From Aequorivita sublithincola DSM 14238 (GTDB lineage: Bacteria > Bacteroidota > Bacteroidia > Flavobacteriales > Flavobacteriaceae): 64,000 nucleotides of DNA. The stretch covers positions 647,001 through 711,000 of the forward strand of contig NC_018013.1 in assembly GCF_000265385.1 (NCBI RefSeq), read 5' to 3'. Made by a program: the position numbers and the translations under genes. Within the stretch, counting starts at the first letter, position 1. Each line of letters begins with the position of its first letter. Shown here one piece after another: positions 15,615 to 24,805 of this stretch. Below the pieces are notes generated by a model that was not told the DNA's origin, ran no database searches, and saw nothing but the letters and a program-made list of their open reading frames with translations.

Positions 15615-18600
15615 ATGAAGCACATATACTTATGCGTATTGCTGTTATTTTCTATATACAGCTACGCCCAAACCACGGTTACCGGGACGGTAACTTCTGC
15701 GGTTGATGACACCACCATTCCATTTGTAACCATACAAGCGAGCAATGGCAAAGCAACAACCACTGATGAAAACGGAAACTTTTCTATTTCAGTTTCCGAA
15801 AATAATAAATTAAAATTTTCAACAATAGGCTATGCAACGCAAACAGTTTCTGTTGAAAATAGAACTAAAATAAACGTAGTTCTAGCCGAATCTACAACGA
15901 GTCTTGATGAAGTTGTGGTAACGGCACTCGGAGTAAAACGGGAAGCTCGCGAGTTGGGCTATACCGTTCAAGCCTTAAAATCTGAAGAAATTTCTGAAGT
16001 AAAATCGGTTAACTTTCTCGATAATCTTTCAGGAAAATTGGCTGGCGTCACCATCACCCAAGGCGCAACTGGCGTAGGTTCTTCATCAAAAATCACAATT
16101 CGCGGTGAAGCTTCTTTTTCAAATAACAATCCGCTTTTTGTAATTGACGGCACGCCAATTAACAACAATACCGTTTTTAATGTAACGAATGAAGCCGCAG
16201 CTGGTTTTCAGGAAATTGACTTTGGAAACGGAGCGATGGAAGTAAATCCAGACGACATAGAATCTGTAACTGTTTTAAAGGGTCCAACCGCCGCCGCGCT
16301 TTACGGAACGCGCGCTGCGAACGGTGTGATTGTTATTGAAACGAAAGACGGCAGCAAATCCAAAGGAATGGGAATAAGCATTAACACTTCTCTTTTCGTG
16401 GACACAGCTTTTAAATTACCAAAATTTCAAAACGAATACGGTCAAGGAAATTCGGGCAAATTCGAATATGTTGACGGACTTGGTGGTGGAACCAACGATT
16501 TAATAAGTTACTCTTGGGGACCACGCTTGGATGTGGGCAATTTTATTCCGCAGTATGACAGTCCCGTTTATTTACCTGACGGAAGTGTGGTTCGCGGCGG
16601 AGATACTGCGCTTTACAATGGATTGCCAATTACGGCAACACCTTTTGTTTCGCATCCAGATAATTTAAAGAATTTTTACAAAACTGGAATTACCACGATT
16701 AACAACGCTTCGGTTTCTGATAACTTCGGAAACGGAAATTATCGCCTTTCATTTACAGATGTAAGAAGCGAATCTATTATTCCAGGTGTAAATCTTGACC
16801 GACAAACAGTTGCGGCAAATCTCACTTTCCGTCCGTCAAACAAAACTGAAATTACAACTTCAATTAGTTACGTAAATTCAAATAGCGACAATCGTCCCAG
16901 TAACGGTTATGGAAGCGAAAACGTAAATTATGCTCTGGTAGCTTGGGGTCCGCGCTCTTTAAATATTAAAAATATGAAGCAATATTGGCAGCCAGGTTTG
17001 GAAAATGTGCAGCATTATTCTTTTAATTACACCTATTTTGATAACCCATATTTCACATTACTTGAAAATAGAAATTCCTTTAATCGCGATCGTGTTTTTG
17101 GAAATGTTTCAATTAGACAGCATCTTTCGGATCATTTAAGTTTTTCATTGCGAACAGGAATGGATTATTCTTCAGAAAATCGTGAATTCCGAAGAGCTTA
17201 TAGCAGTAACCGTTTTAAAAATGGAGCTTATGCCGAAGACGATGTGCTTTACAGAGAAATAAATACTGACTTTTTAATCAACTACAACAATAGCTTAGGA
17301 AATTTCTCTTTTGATATTTCTGCCGGAGGAAATAGATTAGACCAAACCGCTTCCACTAAGCAATCGCAAGCACTGAATTTAGCGCAACCAGGAATTTTCA
17401 GTTTGAATAATGCCGCGTCGCCTATTCAAATTTTTCAATTTGAATCGCAAAAACGAATTAATTCTTTTTATGGAATTGCAAAATTTGGATTTAAAGATAT
17501 TGCATATTTAGACTTAACTGCTCGAAACGATTGGTCTAGCGCTTTAGCAACACCTTTTTCGGTTGATGGCACTTCCTTCTTTTATCCTTCGGCTTCTTTG
17601 AGTTTTATACTTTCAAATGCGGCGAAACTTCCGAGTTTTATTTCATTCGCAAAACTTCGCGGAAGTATTGCTCAGGTTGGGAATGATACAAGTCCATACC
17701 AGACTTCGGGAGCCTTTGTATCGCAGATTCCGTATGCAGGTCAGCCAACTTTTAGCAATCAAAATTTCATTCCAAATGCTAATTTGAAACCAGAGCTGGT
17801 AACTTCCTACGAATTAGGTGCCGACGTTCGCTTTTTCAGGGATCGTTTGAATTTTGACTTCACTTATTACAACGCTTTAACCGAAGATCAGATTATTTCT
17901 TTACCAATAGGAATTTCATCTGGCTATAACCAACAAGTTGTAAACGGTGGAAAAGTTCGCTCGCAAGGCGTTGAATTGGTTGCGAATATAATTCCTATAA
18001 AAACAGGAAATTTCAGTTGGAATAGCACTTTCAATTTCAGTAAAAGTAAGGCTGTTGTAGAAAGTCTTCCGCAAACAGATGGGCGATTGACGCTGGCTTT
18101 CAGCAGAATTTATGACAGTGCAGATCAAACCGTTTGGTTTCAAGTAGAAGAAGGTGGCGAAATTGGCGATATCTACGGAACTGGTTATTTGAAAAACGAA
18201 AATGGCGATTTCATTCTTACTTCAGCAGGAAGATATATTGCTGATAATACCTTGAAAAAAATAGGAAACTACAATCCAGATTTTATTTTGGGATGGAACA
18301 ATAGTTTCAACTATAAAAAATGGAATCTTGGCTTTCTGTTCGATTGGCGACAAGGTGGTGAATTGGTTTCACGAACTCGTGCTTTAGCAACCGTTGGCGG
18401 TCAACTTGCAGAAACTGGAGGCGATCGTGGCGATATTGTTCCGCAAGGCGTTGTGAATATTGGAACTCCTGAAAACCCAAATTACGTTCCAAATACAACT
18501 GCCGTTTCTGCGGAAAGTTATTACCGTCAATTTTACGATAGAAATCACGAAGAAAATAATACGTACGACGCTTCCTATTTAAAGCTTCGGCAGTTTTCCA

Positions 18601-18821
18601 TCGGTTATAAATTCGAAATTCAAAAAGGTTTTGCAGGATTAAATGATGGCGCAACAATCAATTTTTCAATTATTGGACGAAACATTTTCGCCATTAGCGA
18701 CATTCCACACTTTGATCCAGAACAAATCGCGGTTCAAGGCAATGGTTTTGTGAGCGGTGTTGAAGATATGAGTTATGCTTCAACGAGAAGTATTGGATTT
18801 AAAGCAGGTTTGACTTTTTAA
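15615..18821 (+). CDS. SusC/RagA-family TonB-linked outer-membrane protein
   Basis: A 1068-aa TonB-dependent outer-membrane importer. Order: signal peptide 1-18, carboxypeptidase-regulatory-like domain about 20-95 (TVTGTVTSAVDDTTIPFVTIQ), plug about 100-245 (DEVVVTALGVKREARELGYTVQ, ITIRGEASFSNNNPLFVIDGTPI, VLKGPTAAALYGTRAANGVI) and a 22-strand barrel to the C-terminal Phe. SusC proteins work with SusD lipoproteins to import oligomeric ligands; the partner gene starts 125 bp downstream. The ligand is unknown. Its placement between arsS and other arsenosugar-type genes makes import of an arsenical or of the aglycone donor a reasonable idea, but not a demonstrated one. Confidence 0.93.
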   Translation: MKHIYLCVLLLFSIYSYAQTTVTGTVTSAVDDTTIPFVTIQASNGKATTTDENGNFSISVSENNKLKFSTIGYATQTVSVENRTKINVVLAESTTSLDEVVVTALGVKREARELGYTVQALKSEEISEVKSVNFLDNLSGKLAGVTITQGATGVGSSSKITIRGEASFSNNNPLFVIDGTPINNNTVFNVTNEAAAGFQEIDFGNGAMEVNPDDIESVTVLKGPTAAALYGTRAANGVIVIETKDGSKSKGMGISINTSLFVDTAFKLPKFQNEYGQGNSGKFEYVDGLGGGTNDLISYSWGPRLDVGNFIPQYDSPVYLPDGSVVRGGDTALYNGLPITATPFVSHPDNLKNFYKTGITTINNASVSDNFGNGNYRLSFTDVRSESIIPGVNLDRQTVAANLTFRPSNKTEITTSISYVNSNSDNRPSNGYGSENVNYALVAWGPRSLNIKNMKQYWQPGLENVQHYSFNYTYFDNPYFTLLENRNSFNRDRVFGNVSIRQHLSDHLSFSLRTGMDYSSENREFRRAYSSNRFKNGAYAEDDVLYREINTDFLINYNNSLGNFSFDISAGGNRLDQTASTKQSQALNLAQPGIFSLNNAASPIQIFQFESQKRINSFYGIAKFGFKDIAYLDLTARNDWSSALATPFSVDGTSFFYPSASLSFILSNAAKLPSFISFAKLRGSIAQVGNDTSPYQTSGAFVSQIPYAGQPTFSNQNFIPNANLKPELVTSYELGADVRFFRDRLNFDFTYYNALTEDQIISLPIGISSGYNQQVVNGGKVRSQGVELVANIIPIKTGNFSWNSTFNFSKSKAVVESLPQTDGRLTLAFSRIYDSADQTVWFQVEEGGEIGDIYGTGYLKNENGDFILTSAGRYIADNTLKKIGNYNPDFILGWNNSFNYKKWNLGFLFDWRQGGELVSRTRALATVGGQLAETGGDRGDIVPQGVVNIGTPENPNYVPNTTAVSAESYYRQFYDRNHEENNTYDASYLKLRQFSIGYKFEIQKGFAGLNDGATINFSIIGRNIFAISDIPHFDPEQIAVQGNGFVSGVEDMSYASTRSIGFKAGLTF

Positions 18822-18850
18822 TAAACTCAAGATTTGAAAAACTAACAAAA

Positions 18851-18923
18851 CATCCCACCCCAACCCTCCCTTCAAAGGGAGGGAGCCAAGTCCCCTCTTC
18901 GAAGATGGGATTTAGGGGAGATG
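18851..18923. repeat. Double-hairpin palindromic element between susC and susD
   Basis: Two adjacent palindromes: CCCTCCCTTCAAAGGGAGGG at 18864-18883 (perfect, 9-bp stem) and TCCCCTCTTCGAAGATGGGA at 18891-18910 (one mismatch), flanked by CATCCCACCCC on the left and GGGGAGATG on the right, so the ends are roughly inverted. GC content is far above the surroundings. This resembles REP/MITE-like intergenic elements of Bacteroidota. It could also modulate SusC to SusD transcript ratio. Confidence 0.75.
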
Positions 18924-18945
18924 TTTACCACTAACATTAAATAAT

Positions 18946-20388
18946 ATGAAAAATACACTATATATTTTCAGTCTAATTTGTCTGCTTGTAGCAAACGGAT
19001 GTACCAAAGATTTCGAAGAAATAAATACAAACCCAAACGCGCCAAATAGCGTGCAACCAAGTCTTTTGTTGCGTCAAGTAATTTATGATTTTGGAGAACA
19101 AATGAGTTACGAAGGTTTTGTTGCGGGCGATTTGCTTTCGCAACACAGAACTGCAATTGACTTTAATCTCTTTGACCGACACGCTTTGAAATCGCCTCAA
19201 TTAGGTGGAAATCCTTGGCCGGTTTTTTACGTAAACCTTCGCGATAATGAAATTTTACTGAACCAAGCTCGAACGGTTCAAACTTACTCAGTTTACGAAG
19301 GTCCAGCCTTAATTATGAAGGCATACATGGCTTCGGGATTGACGGATTTGTTCGGAGATGTTCCATATAGCGAAGCATTCAACGGCGTAAATGGAACTGT
19401 TACACCGAAGTACGATAAACAGGAAGATATCTATTTAGCAGATGGTGGAATTCTGGATAATCTTAACAAAGGAATTGCTGCCATCAACAATTACAACGAT
19501 GTAATTCCGCTGGAAGGCGACATACTTTTCAACGGAAATTTGGACGGTTGGGTAAGGTTTGCGAATGCTTTAAAAATTAAAGCATTGCTACGCATTTCAG
19601 CCAAAGTTGATGTTTCAGCACAGTTGCAAACTATTTATAACGAAGGAAATTTTATTCAAAGTAATTCTGAAAACGCAATTTTCAACTTTACAAATACAGA
19701 TCCAAACCGTTTCCGTTTAGCAAAACTTCGGGTGGGCGATTTCAACAATTTTGTGCTTTCCAAAACGATGGAAGATATAATGCTCAATTTGAATGATGAC
19801 AGAATTGGCAAGCTTTTTCGTCCCTTTCAAAACTCAACAAACAATGAATTTAATGGATTGATAAACGGAATTGATGCTTCAAACACTTCTATTAACTTAG
19901 CAGATTATTCACTCGCAGGAACCGTTTTCCGCGATGATACATCTACGCTAGACGCCAATTTTTTAACTGCTTGGGAAACCTATTTAAACTTAGCAGAAGC
20001 CGCCCAAAAAGGTTTGATTACCGCAAACGCAAAAGATTTATACGAAACTGGCGTAACGCTAGCTTTTGAATATTGGAACACGCCAATGCCTTCAGATTAT
20101 TTAACGGGTCCAGCTGCCTTTGATGCTTCCGGAACAACTCCAATTCAACAAATTATTACTCAAAAATGGATTGCAAACATCATCAACGGTTATGAAGGTT
20201 GGGTTGAATATCGCAGAACTGGTTTTCCAATATTGAAGCCAATTGCCGCAAGTTTAAATGACGGATTAATCCCTGTAAGAATGCCTTATCCCGCAGAAGA
20301 ACAGGCGTTAAATGCGGACAATTACAATGAAGCAGCATCAAACACAAACGGAAACAGCATCAATTTCCCAGTTTGGTGGGATGAATAA
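18946..20388 (+). CDS. SusD/RagB-family surface lipoprotein
   Basis: The substrate-binding lid of the SusCD importer. The 480-aa protein has a lipoprotein signal (MKNTLYIFSLICLLVANGC, lipid-anchored Cys19) followed by KDFEEINTNPNAPNSV and the TPR-like core (PALIMKAYMASGLTDLFGDVPYSEAFNG), ending EAASNTNGNSINFPVWWDE, typical of the SusD-like_2 subgroup. It is directly downstream of susC. Glycan or other ligand cannot be predicted from the fold. Confidence 0.93.
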   Translation: MKNTLYIFSLICLLVANGCTKDFEEINTNPNAPNSVQPSLLLRQVIYDFGEQMSYEGFVAGDLLSQHRTAIDFNLFDRHALKSPQLGGNPWPVFYVNLRDNEILLNQARTVQTYSVYEGPALIMKAYMASGLTDLFGDVPYSEAFNGVNGTVTPKYDKQEDIYLADGGILDNLNKGIAAINNYNDVIPLEGDILFNGNLDGWVRFANALKIKALLRISAKVDVSAQLQTIYNEGNFIQSNSENAIFNFTNTDPNRFRLAKLRVGDFNNFVLSKTMEDIMLNLNDDRIGKLFRPFQNSTNNEFNGLINGIDASNTSINLADYSLAGTVFRDDTSTLDANFLTAWETYLNLAEAAQKGLITANAKDLYETGVTLAFEYWNTPMPSDYLTGPAAFDASGTTPIQQIITQKWIANIINGYEGWVEYRRTGFPILKPIAASLNDGLIPVRMPYPAEEQALNADNYNEAASNTNGNSINFPVWWDE

Positions 20389-20460
20389 TTGTAATCTAAA
20401 ATATTTCGAAATTAATGGAAACAGTTGAGCAACTTGAAACTTTAAACCTGAAACCCTTTT

Positions 20461-21795
20461 ATGAACGTAGAAATCTGGCAATGGGCATTGATAATTGTAT
20501 CTAGTTTGATACTTTTTTTCCTTTCGCCATTGGCCAAAACCACAGATCAATTCTTTAAAGCAACGCATCGCAAAAAAGCCCCGAGCGCTTTTATGCTTAC
20601 TGGTAGCCTCATCATTTCGTGGATTTTTGCGAAAAGTATTACTAATGCTGCCAATCTCGGTCTCGATTTCGGGATTGTGGGTGGTGTTGCTTATGCTGGT
20701 TATTATTTATCTTTTGCCGTAGCGGGAATCATTATCTATTTTCTTCGAAAAAATGGCGGTTTTACGAGTATTCACCATTTTTTAACGAGCCGTTTTGGAA
20801 AAGGTGCAATGCGGGTTTTTTCAGTTTTGATTGCGATTCGTTTGTTCAACGAAGTTTGGAGTAATACGATGGTAATCGGCACTTATTTTGGCGAACAGGG
20901 AAGTTCAGGTTTTTATTGGGCAATTATTGTTTTCACCGTTTTAACATTGGCTTATGCGCTGAAAGGCGGGTTGAGCAGCTCCATTTTTACAGATTTAATT
21001 CAAATGGGGTTGTTTGCAGTTCTACTTTGTATTATTCTTTGGAAGATATTTTCGATGGAAGATTTTACGGTTTCTGAAGTTGCAAGTTCTGGGACTTGGA
21101 GTTTTGGCTTGGGCCTAAATTTATTTTTTGCGGCAATAATTCAATCGTTTAGCTATCCGTTCCACGATCCCGTTTTGACGGATCGCGCTTTTTTGAGTTC
21201 TCCAAAAACCACGCTTAAAAGTTTTTTGTGGGCCACACTGCTCGGAGCCCTAAGTATAATACTTTTTAGCGTAATCGGAGTTTACGCTAAAACGCAAGGT
21301 ATGGAAGGTCAGGCCGCGGTTGAGGTTGGGAAAGCATTCGGTGTAATCATTCTTTTAGTGATAAACTTTATTATGATTACTTCAGCAGCTTCTACTTTAG
21401 ATTCCACCTTTTCTTCCTTTTCGAAATTATTGTCAGTAGATTTGAAGCTGGGGAAAAACCTAACTTTTGGACGATTATCAATGGTAATTATTGCGATATT
21501 GGGAACCATTCCAGTATTTTTGAATGCCGAAATTCTTTCCGCAACAACTGTATCAGGAACGATGGTAATTGGGCTTACACCGGTGTTTTTATTTTGGAAA
21601 ATGAAAGTCCCAAAAGTGAGTTTTTACGTAAGTGTATTTACAGGAATCGCTTTCGGCTTTATTTTAGTTTTTGAAATTTTTCCGAAAAAACTCATTTTCA
21701 CTGAAGGAAAATACGCAGAGCTACTTTGGGTAAACATTTGGGGAATTGGCAGTTGCATACTTTTATATTTAATACCAACTTGGATAAAAAAATAG
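20461..21795 (+). CDS. Sodium:solute symporter (SSF) family transporter
   Basis: A 444-aa inner-membrane protein with about 12-13 hydrophobic helices. SSF-like features include the early DQFFKATHRKKAPSAFMLTGSLIISWIFAKSI split around TM1/TM2 and TSAASTLDSTFSSFSKLLSVDL near residues 305-325, the stretch that provides sodium-site Ser/Thr residues in this family. It is slightly shorter than many SSF members, which usually exceed 480 residues. The downstream metallophosphoesterase-like gene overlaps its end by 16 bp, which points to co-translation. Substrate unknown; with SusCD it could complete a two-membrane uptake route. Confidence 0.88.
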   Translation: MNVEIWQWALIIVSSLILFFLSPLAKTTDQFFKATHRKKAPSAFMLTGSLIISWIFAKSITNAANLGLDFGIVGGVAYAGYYLSFAVAGIIIYFLRKNGGFTSIHHFLTSRFGKGAMRVFSVLIAIRLFNEVWSNTMVIGTYFGEQGSSGFYWAIIVFTVLTLAYALKGGLSSSIFTDLIQMGLFAVLLCIILWKIFSMEDFTVSEVASSGTWSFGLGLNLFFAAIIQSFSYPFHDPVLTDRAFLSSPKTTLKSFLWATLLGALSIILFSVIGVYAKTQGMEGQAAVEVGKAFGVIILLVINFIMITSAASTLDSTFSSFSKLLSVDLKLGKNLTFGRLSMVIIAILGTIPVFLNAEILSATTVSGTMVIGLTPVFLFWKMKVPKVSFYVSVFTGIAFGFILVFEIFPKKLIFTEGKYAELLWVNIWGIGSCILLYLIPTWIKK

Positions 21796-22607
21796 AACAT
21801 ATAAAAAATCTAAAAGGCAAAGTTTTGCTTTTTGGTGGCGTTTACAGCAATTTGCAAGCTTTGGAAAAGCTAAAAAGCATTGCTGAATCTGAAAATATTC
21901 CTCCAGAAAATTGTATTTGCACAGGAGATATTGTGGGCTATTGTGCCCAACCTGAAGAAACCGTTCAACTTTTTAAAATTTGGGGTGCCAAAAGTATTGT
22001 TGGAAATGTGGAAATTCAATTAAGCGAAGGTGCCGAAGATTGTGGCTGCGATTTTAAAGAAGGCGGCAGATGCGATGGTTTTTCGCAACTATGGTATCCG
22101 TTTGCGCAAAGCAAACTTTCAAAAAGCTCGTTGGATTTTATAAAAACCTTGCCCGATTTTCTTCAATTTGAATATGCGGGAAAGAAAGTTACCGTTGTTC
22201 ACGGCTCCTATTTCAATGTTTCAGAATTTATTTTTAAATCTACTCCTTGGGAAACCAAACTTGAAGACCTTAAAGCAACTAAAAGCGATGTAATTATTGC
22301 AGGCCATTGTGGTTTGCCTTTTCATCATACTCAAGAAAACAAAATTTGGTTAAATCCAGGTGTTATTGGAATGCCCGCAAACGATGGAACACCCCAAGTT
22401 TGGTATATGATTCTAAATGATAAAAAAGACGAACTAACTTTTTCACACCACAGAATGGATTACAACTTTATGCTAACCAGTAAATTAATGCAAAACGGTT
22501 TGCTTCCACAGGAATATGCGAGAACGATAACTACCGGAATTTGGAACAATACTGAAATACTTCCTGCCATTGAGAGTGGTTGGCAAGGTTTTGGCATTCC
22601 ATTATAA
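21780..22607 (+). CDS. Metallophosphoesterase-fold protein with eroded metal motifs and Cys-rich insert
   Basis: A 275-aa calcineurin-like phosphoesterase fold resembling YfcE-type proteins. No ATG fits; TTG at 21780 inside the symporter end is the likely start. Aligning family motifs by eye: motif I (DxH) is GGVYSN at 19-24, so both Asp and His are gone; motif II GDIVGY (49-54) keeps Asp50; motif III (GNHE) is GNVE (75-78); VHGS keeps His141; the last GHxH is GHCG (175-178). An insert has Cys88, Cys90, Cys98, with Cys45, Cys47, Cys55 nearby. Canonical two-metal catalysis is therefore doubtful; thiol binding of a metal or metalloid is possible. The gene lies in the arsenosugar-type run, five bases before the rhodanese. 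Confidence 0.8.
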   Translation: MDKKIEHIKNLKGKVLLFGGVYSNLQALEKLKSIAESENIPPENCICTGDIVGYCAQPEETVQLFKIWGAKSIVGNVEIQLSEGAEDCGCDFKEGGRCDGFSQLWYPFAQSKLSKSSLDFIKTLPDFLQFEYAGKKVTVVHGSYFNVSEFIFKSTPWETKLEDLKATKSDVIIAGHCGLPFHHTQENKIWLNPGVIGMPANDGTPQVWYMILNDKKDELTFSHHRMDYNFMLTSKLMQNGLLPQEYARTITTGIWNNTEILPAIESGWQGFGIPL

Positions 22608-22612
22608 AATTT

Positions 22613-23113
22613 ATGAAACAAAAAACAATCTTTTTTCTTTTACTATTAATCACAGCAAGCAGCTTCGCCCAGAAAAACGTAGAAGATTTGCTGCAAATTT
22701 ATAATACTCGCAGTATTCCATACATCTCGGTAGAAGGATTACGAATGTTGCAAATGAACGATTCTGTCGTGATTCTTGATGCGCGCGAGCCACAAGAATT
22801 TAATGTCAGCCACATTGTTTCAGCTAAAAACATTGGCTTCAACAATTTTTCTTCCGAAGAAAAACAGCTGCAGCGATTAAAGAAAAACGCACCCATAATA
22901 GTATATTGTTCCGTGGGAATCCGTTCCGAACAAATTGGTGAAAAACTAAAAAAAGCGGGATTTACCAATGTGAAAAATCTTTACGGTGGTATCTTTGAAT
23001 GGAAAAACAAGGAATATCCAGTGATTGATTCCACAGGAAGAGAAACAGAAAACGTACATACCTTTTCTAAAATGTGGAGTAAATATTTAAATGCCGGAAA
23101 TCCGGTTTATTGA
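22613..23113 (+). CDS. Exported rhodanese-domain protein
   Basis: A 166-aa protein with signal peptide (MKQKTIFFLLLLITASSFAQ) and one rhodanese domain at about 35-140: ILDAREPQEFNVSHIVSAKNIGF, then IVYCSVGIRSEQIGEKL with the catalytic Cys99 in a six-residue loop (CSVGIR), the size used for sulfur rather than phosphate chemistry. Rhodaneses carry persulfide sulfur. In this neighbourhood it might thiolate an arsenical or handle sulfide outside the inner membrane, which is inference. The start at 22613 rather than an upstream in-frame ATG gives the signal peptide. Confidence 0.88.
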   Translation: MKQKTIFFLLLLITASSFAQKNVEDLLQIYNTRSIPYISVEGLRMLQMNDSVVILDAREPQEFNVSHIVSAKNIGFNNFSSEEKQLQRLKKNAPIIVYCSVGIRSEQIGEKLKKAGFTNVKNLYGGIFEWKNKEYPVIDSTGRETENVHTFSKMWSKYLNAGNPVY

Positions 23114-23136
23114 TTTTAAATTGACGATTTTAAAAA

Positions 23137-23844
23137 ATGGGCTTACTTTCTAAAAAAGACACAAGCGACGACAATGAAATGGCCTCCGATTTTCATTTTC
23201 CGACCTCAAAAAAAGCACTTATTATTTTCACTCGAAACCCTGAATTGGGGAAGGTGAAAACACGTTTGGCAAAAACAGTCGGCGATGAAAGTGCTTTAAA
23301 AATCTATAAATTTCTTCTGAAGCATACGGTTGAACTTACCAAAAACCTGAACGTCGATAAATATGTTTTTTATTCTGAAAACATCCATCGCGAAGATATT
23401 TGGGATGCAGATACTTTCAGAAAAAAGTTACAATCTGAAGGTGATCTAGGTGAAAAGATGAAGAATGCTTTTTCAGAAATCTTCGGAATGGGTTATGAAA
23501 AAGCAATCATTATTGGCAGTGATATGTTCGATTTGAATAAAAACGATTTAGAAGTTGCTTTTGATTCGTTACAAACTAACCAATTTACAATAGGTCCCGC
23601 AACGGATGGCGGCTATTACCTTTTAGGAATGAAAGAACTCAATTCAGAGATCTTTCAAAATAAAGAATGGGGTACAAGTAGCGTATTAGAAACTACTTTG
23701 AAGGATTTAAAAGACGAAAAATACGTTCTTCTAGAAGAGCGAAACGATATAGATTATTTCGAAGACATTAAAAACGTGGATGAATTTCAGCAATTTTTAC
23801 CACCTTATTTGGATAACAATAAAAAAAATGACTTAAGACGGTAA
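23137..23844 (+). CDS. TIGR04282-type arsenosugar biosynthesis glycosyltransferase
   Basis: A 235-aa GT-A-superfamily glycosyltransferase (DUF2064). It keeps the nucleotide-binding NPELGKVKTRLAKTVG at 34-49, the metal/donor motif IIGSDMFDLN and GPATDGGYYLLGM. It follows the rhodanese after 23 bp. The family was defined by genome association with the arsS-type radical SAM protein. It probably moves a sugar or polyol head group onto or from the arsenoribose intermediate; donor and acceptor are unknown. Compare the divergent copy at 14855. Confidence 0.88.
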   Translation: MGLLSKKDTSDDNEMASDFHFPTSKKALIIFTRNPELGKVKTRLAKTVGDESALKIYKFLLKHTVELTKNLNVDKYVFYSENIHREDIWDADTFRKKLQSEGDLGEKMKNAFSEIFGMGYEKAIIIGSDMFDLNKNDLEVAFDSLQTNQFTIGPATDGGYYLLGMKELNSEIFQNKEWGTSSVLETTLKDLKDEKYVLLEERNDIDYFEDIKNVDEFQQFLPPYLDNNKKNDLRR

Positions 23845-23956
23845 GACTTAGGATGTAGGACAAAATAGTGTTGGTTCAAAAGCTAATTTTTGATTTTTTT
23901 TTGTCTTACGTCTTAAGTCCTTTCATCTTATGTCAATAAAAACACGATGATAAATT

Positions 23957-24775
23957 ATGAGCATTACAAAATACATTGAAGGAGCAGCAGAATATCTTCA
24001 ACAACGCGGATTTGAAAATCCTGAAGTAGGAATTATTTTAGGAACAGGTCTTGGAAAAATAATTGAAAACGTTGAAATTGAAGCTGAAGTAAGCTACAAT
24101 CACATTCCAAATTTTCCAACCGCCACGGTAGAATTTCATAAAGGAAAACTGATTTATGGTACTTTGGAAGGAAAAAAAGTAATTGTAATGCAGGGCCGTT
24201 TTCACGTTTATGAAGGCTATTCGTTGCGTGATGTTACTTTTCCTGTGCGCGTTATGCACCTTTTAGGCATAAAAAAGTTGTTAGTGAGCAACGCTTCTGG
24301 AGCAATAAATCTCAACTTCAAAAAAGGAGAAATTATGCTTATTGACGACCACATTAATTTGCAAGGCGACTCTCCCCTAGCCTTCCGTGGCGTTGAAAAA
24401 ATGGGTGAACGTTTTGTGGATATGAGCGCACCCTATGACGTTGAAATGAATAAAAAATTAATTCAAATTGCTTCCGATGAAAACATAACCCTTCATAAAG
24501 GAGTTTACGCTAGCGTTGTTGGTCCACAACTGGAAACCCGCGCAGAATATAGATATTTAAAAATAATTGGCGCAGATGCCGTTGGTATGAGCACCGTGCC
24601 AGAGGTTATTGTTGCAAACCATTTAAACCTTCCAGTTTCGGCAATTTCGGTATTAACTGATGAATGTGACCCAGAAAATTTGAAACCTGTGAATATTGCT
24701 GATATTATTGCTTCTGCTGAAAAAGCTGAACCTGCCATGATAACTTTGTTTACTGAGTTGATTAAACATTTGTAA
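23957..24775 (+). CDS. Purine-nucleoside phosphorylase
   Basis: Phosphorolyses purine nucleosides to base plus ribose 1-phosphate. The 272-aa length fits trimeric PNP/MTAP-type enzymes. Motifs: IILGTGLGK at 27-34 (phosphate loop), VIVMQGRFHVYEGYS (about 76-90), LLVSNASGAIN, GVYASVVGPQLETRAEYR and GADAVGMSTVPEVIVANH, where Glu and Met contact the nucleoside. General purine salvage is possible, but the position between a TIGR04282 glycosyltransferase and a sterol-desaturase gene suggests removal of adenine from the arsenoadenosine made by ArsS (inference). Confidence 0.94.
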   Translation: MSITKYIEGAAEYLQQRGFENPEVGIILGTGLGKIIENVEIEAEVSYNHIPNFPTATVEFHKGKLIYGTLEGKKVIVMQGRFHVYEGYSLRDVTFPVRVMHLLGIKKLLVSNASGAINLNFKKGEIMLIDDHINLQGDSPLAFRGVEKMGERFVDMSAPYDVEMNKKLIQIASDENITLHKGVYASVVGPQLETRAEYRYLKIIGADAVGMSTVPEVIVANHLNLPVSAISVLTDECDPENLKPVNIADIIASAEKAEPAMITLFTELIKHL

Positions 24776-24805
24776 ACAATTCCGACTATTTACGACCAAA
24801 AAACC

